Assembly: GCF_958979055.1 (NCBI RefSeq)
Contig: NC_084887.1
Location: forward strand, 32,155,544-32,219,543
From: Alnus glutinosa
Lineage: Eukaryota; Streptophyta; Magnoliopsida; Fagales; Betulaceae
Reading direction: 5' to 3'
Length of the DNA: 64,000 nucleotides
The notes beneath the pieces were generated by a model that saw only the letters and a program-made list of their open reading frames with translations, was not told the DNA's origin and did not search any database. Both the position numbers and the translations under genes were made by a program. Below are positions 1 through 9,165 of the stretch, piece by piece (the first letter of the stretch is position 1; every line of letters starts with the position of its first letter).

Positions 1-350
1 CTTTACGACCAACCGTGACAACCGCTTTGAAAGTTATGTGCTTCTGGGCTATACTTGAGCAAACTAGTGTCAAATGTCATGCTTGTGAAATATACGTACT
101 TGCAAACATATAAGGTAATGAATAGTCCCGTTCGCACCCGTTTGGATTGTGGTGCGAACGAGCCTCTTTTGGAGTTTGGTCAGAGAAAACCAATCGCACT
201 CCCGTTCGGACAGGGGCGCAACTGAGCGCCCATGGAGCCATTGTTGAGACAACCGGTTACTATTCCATCCAAACGGAAGATGCAGTCGAGACATCCCTGA
301 AGTTTACCGAATCGACCGTTTGCAATTCTATTCGGACGATAATGCGACAA
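1..350. repeat. Hairpin-rich dispersed repeat, copy 1
   Basis: This stretch contains short inverted repeats built on a GTGCGAACG / GCACTCCCGTTCG theme. One is a 10-bp perfect stem (CGTTCGCACC ... GGTGCGAACG) at about 129-160. The segment around 155-215 aligns by eye with 26536-26600: both read GTGCGAACGA, then CCTCTT, then a GTTTGG/GTCTGG stretch, then a CACTCCCGTT block. I see no open frame supported by homology. It is probably part of a transposable element whose left side lies outside the window. Confidence 0.5.
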
Positions 351-564
351 CAATGTAATGCCATTTTAATTTTTCTATTTTTTACGATGTAATAAATTGG
401 CCACCGGTTTATATATGAGGAAGATGTAATTCCCAAAAAATTATTTAATGTGTTTATTATGGTTAGATAAAAAAGCTAAGAGTTAGTGTGGTAAAATAAA
501 ATAAGATGGTTTTATTTTCCACTCTCTTCCTTTTGAAACTTCAGTGATAATAATGAAAACTTCA

Positions 565-1380
565 CTGAGAGGGTGTTCAGAAGGAATGGAAGATTAGGTC
601 GAAGGGTTGCGAGACGTGGAGGTGTCGGATGGTGTCGAGACTAGTGGGGATGCTAATGGTGGTGCTGGTTACGAAGGCACATACAAAGAATAGGGAATGC
701 ACCAAGACTACGTTGGCAATGAGTCTAACAATTATTGGATGAAGATCGATCTTCCCCCTTTTAATGGAAATCTTCACATCCAAGATTTCCTTGATTGAGT
801 GACGGAGGTCGAGAGATTCTTTGAATACATGTACATTTTCGAAGACCGTAAGGTGAAGTTTGTGGCTTACAAATTCAAATGAGGGGCTTCGGCTTGGTGG
901 GAAGAGCTGCAAATTTTGGGGGCTCTGCAAGGAAAAGGGCACGTGACTTTGTCGTTGAGGATAAAGCGGCTCCTCAAAGCACGGTTCTTACAGCAAGATT
1001 TTGAGTAGCAGTTATTCCAGCAATGCCAAGGGTGTATAGGCAAGGTAGCTGATCAATTCAGGACTACGTAGAGGAATTCTATCATCTATAAACCCCTAAC
1101 GGTCTCATGGAGAGAAGGTAGTGCAGCAGGTGGCACAATTTGTCAGTAGTATGCGTGTGGCTATTGCAGACAGGGTGACTATGCACCCCGTATTCACCTT
1201 AAGGAAAATGATAGAATTACTGACGGTGCACATTGGGCCCCACTCCATTGTGTCTTGGTGTAATGCACCTGTTGTATATTGTGAGTGCAGGAATCACTCC
1301 CCTCACCTTAATGGAAGCCATGTGGACATTTAGTTGGAGCAGGCTAGGGTGCCTGCAATGGAGCGAATTTTCACTGATTC
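565..1380 (+). pseudogene. Broken Ty3/gypsy gag region (5' part)
   Basis: Reading the plus strand in pieces gives the typical plant gypsy gag core: IDLPPFNGNLHIQDFLD, then a stop, then VTEVERFFEYMYIFEDRKV, then another stop, then GASAWWEELQ at about 745-915. Further on come a KRLLKARFL-like segment near 962 and QVAQFVSSMRVAIADRV at about 1125-1180. These are retrotransposon gag family (PF03732-type) hallmarks: a hydrophobic core, the ASAWW motif and the C-terminal helix. At least two in-frame stops and several frame changes show it is dead. No LTRs, protease or polymerase were recognised. A CACTA element interrupts the region at 1435, and a gag-type zinc knuckle lies on the far side. Confidence 0.8.
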
Positions 1381-1434
1381 AACATGGTTTGCATAGAGTT
1401 AAGGAAAGCAATATGCAGCCGCACACTTAGCCTT

Positions 1435-3276
1435 CACTACAAAAAAACTTGATTTTTAGTCACTTGCAGTTAGCCACGTGTATGGAAGTCATACACATGG
1501 CTAACTGTTAGCCACGTGCAGTTAGCTACGTGGGTTACACGAAGTGAATCTAGTTGTTGTTAAATGTACATTTAACCACGTGGCCTTTTATATATGTGGC
1601 TATTTAGCCACGTGGCGTTTAGCCACGTGCCACCCCAAGTGACTAAATGCAATTTTATTTTCTAAAAAAATTGGGCACTTATAGCCACGTGTAATTAAAG
1701 CCATGTGACTATAATTTTTTATTCTTTTTTTTTTCTCCCAATATTGTATATATACAATATTTCCGGCGTACATCCAAGCCGGGACCGGCAATCACCCAGT
1801 TGCCGGATTCGAACCCATCAAACCAAAAATACAAAATCCAAAATGGGAAAAACCTAATCACGTACATTAGATTCAATAAACCAAAACAACAACAATCCAG
1901 TCGCTGGAAATCAAACAAAAAAAAAACCAATTCGCCGGCCATCAAACCTAAACAACAAAAACCCAGTCGCCCACTCGACCTCTCGCCGGAAATCATCAAA
2001 CCAAAACAACAAAAACCCAAAATCAGATTCAAAATCTGGCTGGTCCTCCGATCCCTGGATCACCGAAACATCAAAGGATAAGAGAGAGAGAGAGAGAGAG
2101 AGAGTGAGAGAGATAGAGAGAGAGTACTTGTGGTTGACGGAGATCCGCAATCGGCGAGCGTGAGTCAGCCGGATCTCCTCCATCTCTGAGAGTCGGTCGA
2201 TCTCGATCTCTACCTCTCGGGCCGTGACCCTCCGGACTCAAGCTTCGTCGTCGACCACATATCTATCTCAGAATCGCTCCAGTTCTCTCTCTCCAGCTTT
2301 CTCGGTCTCCCTCTTCCATCTCCCAATCTGTGTGAAGAAAAGGAAGAAAAAAAGGAGAAGGAATGGCGAGTGTGGGAAAAAGGGAAAGAAGGAAGAAAAT
2401 ATAACAAAATGAAAAAGAATAGTTAAAAAAGGGGGTAGGGGAACTGATAAAAAAATGGGGGAAATTGAAAAAAAAAATAAAAAAAAAAATAAGTAAGAAG
2501 GAGAGAGATAAAGAGGAAGGAAATTAGAAATGGGTTGGAGGGAAGTTTTAGCAATTAATGATAATTAGCCACGTGGCCAATAAATAAGTGGCTAAAATTC
2601 TAAATCTTAAAATAATTGGCCATGTGGCACATAAGCAACATGGCTAAAAGTTTAAATATAAATATATAAAAAAAAATAATTTTAAAATAATTTTAATAAA
2701 TTAGCCACGTGGCACATAAGCCACATGGCTAAAATTTTAAATATAAATATTTTAAAAAAATTAAAATTAAAATAATTTTAATAAATTAACCATGTGATTT
2801 ATGTGCCATGTGGCCAATTGGCAACATGGACAATAAACCACATGGCTAAAATTTTAAATATATATATATGGTTTAAATAATTTTAATAAATTAGCCATGT
2901 GGCTTATGTGCCACGTGGCCAATTCATGGCTAGAATTTTAAATATAAATATTAAAAAAAAAAATTAATTTTTTTTAATAAATTAGCCATGTGGTTTATGT
3001 GCCACCTGGCCAATTGGCAACGTGGACAATAAACCACGTCTCTAAAATTTCAAACCTAAAAAAATTTGAAAAAAAAAAAAATTCAATTCGAAAAAAAATT
3101 TAGCCACATGGCTTATCATACATGTGGCTAATTAGCGACTTGGTAAAAATCCAAGTGGCTAATTACCTACACAAATCATTTAGCTACGTGGTATATTATC
3201 CACATGGCTAAATCGCCATGTGGCTACAGTATCGGGTACTGTAGCCACGTGGCTAAAATCAAAGTTTTTTATGGTG
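1435..3276. mobile_element. Non-autonomous CACTA (En/Spm-type) element
   Basis: The left end begins CACTACAAAAAAACTTGATT and the right end, read on the minus strand, begins CACCATAAAAAACTTTGATT. The two continue alike into TTTAGYCAC, giving imperfect terminal inverted repeats of about 28 bp. Both subterminal regions (1460-1710 and 2565-3260) are packed with short direct and inverted copies of GCCACGTGGC/CATGTGGC, as expected of CACTA subterminal repeats. The middle (1735-2410) is different in composition: CCGG-rich sequence, a (GA)n run and a pyrimidine-rich part that resembles a gene's 5' leader. No transposase is encoded. A 3-bp target duplication is not visible (CTT on the left, CAC on the right), so the exact right border is uncertain. 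Confidence 0.7.
2078..2135. repeat. (GA)n microsatellite inside the CACTA element
   Basis: An almost pure GA repeat followed by GAGA-like interruptions. It lies in the non-repetitive core of the element. Confidence 0.9.
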
Positions 3277-3284
3277 CACCCTGA

Positions 3285-3545
3285 GGCATTCTTTCATCCA
3301 TTGGTTGGCTTTTAGGGATGCTTTAACCACCAAGGATAAGCTGTGTTTGCGGGGTTATACTTGTTCTAGTGTATGTTTGTTTTGCTGTGGTTTTCAAGAA
3401 AGTAAGGATCGATCACCTATTTTTTAGGTGCAGTTTCAACCGCAGGATATGGCGGGTGTTAATGGCTGCTTGTTCTGTTCCTGATCGTCCAATGAACTGG
3501 GATGATGCTGTTAGATGGTTTAAGGAGGAGGTACGTGCACGGTAA
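3285..3545 (+). pseudogene. LINE reverse-transcriptase C-terminal zinc-finger (zf-RVT) fragment
   Basis: The plus strand reads HWLAFRDALTTKDKLCLRG, then CxxCC and GFQESK. After a small frameshift at about 3408-3412 it continues HLFFRCSFNRRIWRVLMAAC. This is the pattern of the zf-RVT domain near the C-terminus of plant LINE ORF2: a Trp-rich start, R-RG, CxxC, ES--HLFF-C and a following W. Only this domain is seen, with no endonuclease or polymerase core. It abuts the right end of the CACTA element and is followed by a gag-type zinc knuckle, so at least three elements are joined here. Confidence 0.8.
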
Positions 3546-3603
3546 AACCTTGAAATCGTGTCTTTGCAAGCTATGCTAAGGGGCGGCAGTCTTACTGGAG
3601 TGT

Positions 3604-3858
3604 TTGTTACATTTGTGTTTGGTTATAAAAGGTTTTAATTCATCCAAAAAAATATATGCAGTCGCACATGCTATACAACCACTACCCACAGCACCTGCAA
3701 GAAGAGGAACGGGTAGGAGAAATACCACAAGGCCGATAGCTGCAATTTCTTCATCACATAACTCGTACGCACTGCCTGGCCAATATAAGTGCTTCAAGTG
3801 CAACCAGTTGAGGCACCGATCACATCAGTGTCCTAGAAAGAAAAGTCCGTTTCTGTAG
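3604..3858 (+). pseudogene. Gag-type CCHC zinc knuckle remnant
   Basis: The frame ends with CFKCNQLRHRSHQC followed by PRKK, an exact C-x2-C-x4-H-x4-C knuckle with the basic tail usual in Ty3/gypsy gag. The preceding residues (APARRGTGRRN...) are the basic, low-complexity linker normal for gag. The first codon is not a plausible start, so this is part of a longer ancestral frame. It is probably the 3' portion of the gag whose 5' portion lies at 565-1380, split by later insertions. Confidence 0.65.
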
Positions 3859-3869
3859 ATGCGTAGGAG

Positions 3870-5040
3870 GGCCCGAGGTAGATGCATCTATATAGAGGCT
3901 TAGATGATTTACATTTATGTCTAATGATATTACTAGGCTCATGAACTGTAACCAGCCTTGTGCCTTAAGTTGTAATTTGATTTAGACTATTGATGGTATG
4001 TATCAAGACAAGCATGGTAGCTGTGTTTATGAGTTGTGAACTTATATCTTCCTGATAATGATATAATGAAATGTATTGATGTATATATATAATAAAGTAA
4101 AACCAAGTTAGGGCAAAATGAAAACAGTAAAAATAAATTGCCAACGTGGCTTTTTACGCCCTACCGGAATACACCACTACATTTACCATGAGATTCAGGA
4201 AAGACTGATATGTGCTTATCTTGTATGACATGAAAATTGTAGCGAAGCAAGAGGAATTGTGGAGGAGTTAGGGAAGAAGATGAAGATTGAAATGGATAGT
4301 AACAGTAATTACGGGCACCTAAGAGAGGCTCAATTTCTCCAAGGCACTTCAAGAAGCTTAGGCTCTCCAATAAAGGATTCTCATCAATATTCATTTTCAT
4401 ACCTTCCTTCTCCATTTTATAGGATTTTATAAGAGTGCCTTCTGCCACCTCATCCCCTTCTAGAGCTTTCTTGCCAACCGAATATTGTTAGCTCGTAGAT
4501 ACCTCCAGCTCACTACCTTCTAGACTACCCCTTATATCCCTTACATACCTATTATATCCCTTACAGACTGCACATATATATACAGTGCCTTTCACTGACT
4601 TACTTGGTAGGCAACAATCTAGAACATGGCATTCACACTAGTCCAGAGAAAGAGACAACTGAACACCCACATGATGGAATACATGCGAGGAATCTTCAGT
4701 AACAATGAGGTATCAACAGGTTGTGCGACATAACTAGTTCAGGAGAAAAAAGAAGATGCAGCAACAAAAGAATATATATATATATATATATAAAAATAAA
4801 ACTCTTTATGATATTTCACGTTCAAACATCAAATGTAAAAACAGTATTTTGCCCCGACAGTGAAAGACATCTTAAACAAGAAAAAGGGGACCATAGATTG
4901 GATCATCAGAAAAACATGGAAAGAGCAGCAGGATCTGCCACCACCGCAACAAACAACATAAACAAACATAAAGTGATTAAACAGGACACTAGAGATAGAT
5001 TTCACCAAGTAGAGGTGGTGTCAGCTCTGCCCAGCAGAGT
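3870..5040. other. Intergenic, no gene recognised
   Basis: This is AT-rich DNA between the transposon nest and the 3' end of the 6PGD gene. It contains a (TA)n run at about 4772-4791. The part nearest 5100 (about 4850-5099) would be the 3' UTR of the minus-strand 6PGD gene. No frame here matches a family I know. Confidence 0.6.
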
Positions 5041-5099
5041 CCCGAGCAGAAATTATTAGGAACCTTTTGAGTCCTGACTCAGAAGAAAACAACCAAAAC

Positions 5100-6563
5100 T
5101 TAAATCTTAGAATGTTTCGCAAGCTTGAACCATTCAGTATGAAAAGATCCCTCAACATCAATCCTTTCATATGTATGAGCACCAAAATAGTCTCTTTGAG
5201 CTTGGACGAGATTAGCTGGCAATCTTCCTCTTCTGTAAGTGTCAAAATAAGCAAGACTGGAGGACATACCCGGGGTACTAATACCCGAGTTGATAGCAAG
5301 GCATACAACTCTTCGCCAGGCAGACTGCCGCTCAATGATTTCCTTTGCAAACTCTGGATCCACAAGAAGGTTTGCAAGATCAGCGTTCCTATCATATGCC
5401 TTTTTAATTCTGTCCAGGAAAATAGCTCGGATGATGCAACCCCCCTTCCAAATCCTAGCCAATTCCCCCAACTCCAAGCCCCACCCCTTCTCAGCACTCT
5501 TTGCACGGATCAGATTCATCCCCTGTGCATAACTACATATCTTGGATGCATAAAGAGCTTGCCTTACATCATCGATCAACTTCTTCTTGTCCACTGCTTG
5601 GTCAGTCAAGATATCACCAAAGCCACCTGATTTGAAGACTTTGGCAGCTTCGACTCTTTCCTCCTTTAACCCACTGAGGAACCTTGCATCCAAAGAAGAT
5701 GCAATTGTGGGAGCTGCAACCGATAGGTCAGCAGCTTGCTGTACAGTCCATTTACCAGTACCCTTCATGCCAGTTTTGTCCAGAACCTTGTCAACCAAAT
5801 AACCCTCACCCTTGTCATCCTTAATTCCAAATATATCTGCAGTAATTTCAATCAAGAAGCTTAGAAGTTCCCCCTTGTTCCATTCTGAAAAAACACTCCG
5901 TAGTTCCTCATTTGACAACTTTCCAACAGATTTCAATACATCATAAGCCTCTGCAATCAGCTGCATATCACCATATTCAATACCATTATGAATCATCTTT
6001 ACAAAATTACCAGACCCACCTTTACCAATGTAAGTCACACAGGGGCCACTGTCCACTTGAGCTGCCACTTTAATTAGAATGTCTTCAATGTATTTGTAAG
6101 CTTCAAAGGACCCTCCAGGCATCAAAGAGGGTCCATTTCGAGCACCCTCCTCACCACCTGAAACACCCATTCCAAGGTAGAGTAAACCCAATTCAGCCAT
6201 GGCTTTCTCTCTCCTCTCAGTGTTCTCATACCACTCATTACCACCATCAATTATACAATCACCCTTCTCCAAGTAAGCAGAGAGGGTCTTTATGGTTTGG
6301 TCAACAGGTGCCCCGGCCTTAACAAGCATAATAATGACACGCGGCTTCTGAACTGAGTGCACAAAAGATTCAGGATCATGAAAACCAAATACAGGAAGAT
6401 CTCCTTCCTTTTTAGCTCGTTCAACAGTCTCATCAACTTTTGAGGTAGTTCGATTGTATACAGAAATGGGAAAACCTTTCTCAGCAATGTTGAGGGCCAG
6501 ATTTTGGCCCATGACAGCTAGACCAGCAAGGCCTATTCTTGTAGGCTTGGAGGGTGCAGCCAT
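5100..6563 (-). CDS. PGD2: 6-phosphogluconate dehydrogenase (decarboxylating), PGD2-type
   Basis: Converts 6-phosphogluconate to ribulose 5-phosphate and CO2, making NADPH, in the oxidative pentose phosphate pathway. The 487-residue frame is complete and uninterrupted. An N-terminal Rossmann fold carries a GLAGLAVMGQNLAL dinucleotide motif at residues 11-24 and NRT near 37. The substrate/catalytic segment GNFVKMIHNGIEYGDMQ holds Lys189, His192, Asn193 and Glu196. The family signature DKTGMKGTGKW is at 262-272, and the all-helical C-terminal domain is intact. There is no plastid transit peptide. The protein ends HSKI; a C-terminal SKI is the weak peroxisomal PTS1 described for Arabidopsis PGD2, so dual cytosol/peroxisome location is likely (inference). 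The coding region has no introns, as in Arabidopsis. A leader intron of about 1 kb is likely: AG at about 6572 and a CAG/GTTTGG donor at about 7583. The start is the first ATG of the conserved N-terminus. Confidence 0.97.
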   Translation of the reverse strand: MAAPSKPTRIGLAGLAVMGQNLALNIAEKGFPISVYNRTTSKVDETVERAKKEGDLPVFGFHDPESFVHSVQKPRVIIMLVKAGAPVDQTIKTLSAYLEKGDCIIDGGNEWYENTERREKAMAELGLLYLGMGVSGGEEGARNGPSLMPGGSFEAYKYIEDILIKVAAQVDSGPCVTYIGKGGSGNFVKMIHNGIEYGDMQLIAEAYDVLKSVGKLSNEELRSVFSEWNKGELLSFLIEITADIFGIKDDKGEGYLVDKVLDKTGMKGTGKWTVQQAADLSVAAPTIASSLDARFLSGLKEERVEAAKVFKSGGFGDILTDQAVDKKKLIDDVRQALYASKICSYAQGMNLIRAKSAEKGWGLELGELARIWKGGCIIRAIFLDRIKKAYDRNADLANLLVDPEFAKEIIERQSAWRRVVCLAINSGISTPGMSSSLAYFDTYRRGRLPANLVQAQRDYFGAHTYERIDVEGSFHTEWFKLAKHSKI

Positions 6564-7740
6564 AATTTTACCTGCCCACCAGTTGGGGTTGATAGTGAGA
6601 CAAAAGCCAAAAGTTTTGATTGAAAGGAAAAGTGATCCAAGAACCTTAAAGAAAATTTGTTGGATGCTTTGATGAAAGCTTTAAATTAGCAGTGTTAATG
6701 AAGAATAAAATAAAATCACACGAGCAATCAACACAGAAATCTTTGAATAAAGACCACAAACCCCAATGCTGATAATCATTAAAGCAATCTGAGTTTTTTT
6801 TTTTCCTTCGAGTAAATATCAAATTGAGTGTTCTATCGGGAAAAAGGAAAACTAGTACTGCTGGGCTCAATATTCAATACTAAAGAAGAAGACAACTCCC
6901 AAAACTCCTCTAGAAATTCACAAGGAAGAATAAAACAAGCCAGCATATTATGATTCCCAAAAGAACAAATATGATCCTTTTGCATAGTCAAATTCCTTTT
7001 TGTTAAATACCTGATTCTCGAAGTAGATTCAACAGAAAGCAAAAGATCAAACTTTTAATTATTTATCATAGATTTCAGCCGACTAAAACAAAATTGACAA
7101 AAGGATTTGCTACAAAATTGACTAGACAAACTAGACCCACAGATCCAAACCCCATTAGTCACGAAAGGATCGGTGATTTAAAATCAAAGTCATTAAAAAA
7201 CAGAGACGAAGAAGAATATCCAAGTAATTATCAAGAATAAAATCATACATTTCTCAAAAACTAATCAACCCATCAGAGCAAATCAAACAGAACACAAATC
7301 CAACAAATCTCTGACTTTTCAGTGTATACGCTATATTTGTTCCAGATTCACCAGCAAGATCTTGCCCAAACACGCAAATCCAACACACAATTGACACATA
7401 TGTATAAACATGCAGTAGTAAACCAATCAACAACACGCAAAAATGTAAACCCATATTAACAAATTTAATCCAGATCACAGAAACAGAAAACCTATCTTTT
7501 CCTGACAACTACTCAGAAAACAGAGCATTAAATCATACCAAACAAAAGTTTAATAAGAACCCAGAAGGCCAAATGATCCAAACCTGAAGCTTTTCTTCTC
7601 TGCCTGACGAAACTGAAATGAAATTCAGAGAAAATAACCAAAACCAAGGAAATCAACGATCTGGGTAGCTCAGATAGCAGACTAAATAGATAGTACACAA
7701 CCAACTACCACCAAAATGGACCGATAATAATAGTGCGTCT
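6564..7740 (-). other. Probable 5' UTR, leader intron and promoter of the 6PGD gene
   Basis: Read on the minus strand, a pyrimidine-rich leader ending CTTCAG/GTTTGG (about 7583) could be the donor of a leader intron. Its acceptor would be GGGCAG just upstream of the ATG (about 6572). Arabidopsis PGD genes have comparable leader introns. The region contains no frame with recognisable homology. The exact transcription start was not determined. Confidence 0.45.
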
Positions 7741-8340
7741 CCCCCAAGCGGCCAAGCGGGTCAAATTAGGCCACTTTTAGGTAGGTGGGAAATCATCTAC
7801 ACTGATCCTACGCCTCTGAATTTGCCGAGTCATCACGTTCGCTGATTGGGCAAAATCAAGGTCCTCGATTCATCCAAAAAAAAAATAAAAAAATCATGGT
7901 CCTCGAACATCCCCACTCCCCAGTTTCTGATTTTATTTTATTTTTTCTTTTCACCGACTGCACCTTTGAATTTTCTTTTTCAAAACAATTGAATTTAGAT
8001 TTGTTCGGTCTGTGACTTACTTTTAAAAATTGTTAATGTTATGATTATTATTAAACTCAATTATGATTGACGTCATAATTGTGTTATCATGTGACAACCA
8101 TGTGAAACATCTTAGTATGATAAAGACGCATGTAATTATATAACATAAATACAAGTCTCGCTATAATTTTGAACATCTGTTTATCATCTTTACAAAATTT
8201 GTAGATGCTCATAATCTCATTCTCCCCCATATTTCTATCTCTCTCTTTCTTCTTTTTTTTCTTTTATTTAAAGTAGATCCGCCTTTCATATAAAATTAAC
8301 AATTTAAGTATAACGTTCTACATGAAAGAAAAGAAAAAAA
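7741..8340. other. Intergenic, no gene recognised
   Basis: AT-rich spacer between the 6PGD promoter and a retroelement remnant. It contains only simple A/T and CT runs. Confidence 0.6.
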
Positions 8341-8344
8341 AAAC

Positions 8345-8690
8345 ATTAAAACAATGAGGGAATGCCTCAAGAAAAAAATTGGTTCCTCGTTAAGAAACAG
8401 CGCTTCCATCACAAAACTGTGAACAGCCCTATTGACAATTCACCTAATATGAGAGGCCTTCCGCTGACAAACACCACAAGCCTCCCTAATAATATTTCCA
8501 TATTTTGATATGGGAAAGCAAAATGTTCTTTGGACGCCTGCCTACGATCCCAGCAGCCAGGCTGCATTTCTAAGTCAACTATTTGACTTTTTAGTTGTTG
8601 AGACGGAATTGGAGAAAATCCTTCTTCCTTCTTCAAATTATAGTCCAGCTGAATACGTCGTCTGGTGGTGCCCTCCATTATAGAAAATTC
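8345..8690 (-). pseudogene. Retroelement RNase H-like (RVT_3) fragment, degraded
   Basis: On the minus strand the end of this stretch reads KASHIR, then a stop, then IVNRAVHSFVMEALFLNEEP and FFLE. This matches the C-terminal helix of the RNase H domain of plant non-LTR elements and derived proteins (pattern SHI-REAN-AAH-LAK). The preceding 80 codons (IPSQQLKSQIVDLEMQPGCW) fit the upstream part of the domain loosely. Stops and frame changes mean it is not functional. I recognise the helix better than the rest. Confidence 0.5.
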
Positions 8691-8958
8691 ATCAACAGAA
8701 AAAAGAAAAAAAAAAGTTATTTAGAATTAAATTTTTTTTTTTATATAAGTTATTTAGAATTAAATTAAAAAGGCTCAATTTGATCGCTTTTTCAACTATT
8801 TAATCAGGTTTTTTATTGCCCAAACTTTTTTCTTTCATTTCTTAAAATTTGAACGTAAAGCTCTATATGATAATAATGAAAGAAAATGAGAAGATCGAAT
8901 GCAAAGAGTGATAAATCTGGTTTAGACAGTATTTATCACATGAGAGAATCTTTTGGAG

Positions 8959-9165
8959 TGTTAGAATATTTAGAATATTCTCTATATTATGCCTTTATTC
9001 TTTTCTTTTCTTTTCTTTTTTTTAATTTAGCATAAGATTTTTCTTGTTCACCATTCTTAATCCATGTATAAAGAATACTAATTGTAATACAACTTCAAGA
9101 TACATCAGTATATTTAAGATATAGCCCCAACGGTTTTTATCAGTCTTCTCTCTTTCTGTTTTTCC
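8959..9165 (+). repeat. LTR-like repeat, copy A (TGTTAGAATATTT... family)
   Basis: This begins TGTTAGAATATTTAGAATAT and is alignable by eye with 39397-39600: both continue TTCTCTA(T/C)ATTATGCCTTT, later share ATTGTAATACA, and end near a CTTCATCAGT/TTTATCAGT motif. The TGTTAGAATA start is typical of plant Copia-type LTRs. No primer binding site, polypurine tract or coding region was found next to it, so it would be a solo LTR or fragment. Confidence 0.5.

Noticed and set aside
1800-2412. Several short frames on both strands
   Set aside because: Produced by purine/pyrimidine-biased sequence in the CACTA core; no domain.
5067-5630. 187-codon plus-strand frame, and the 161-codon frame at 5021-5506
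   Set aside because: Shadows of the 6PGD coding sequence.
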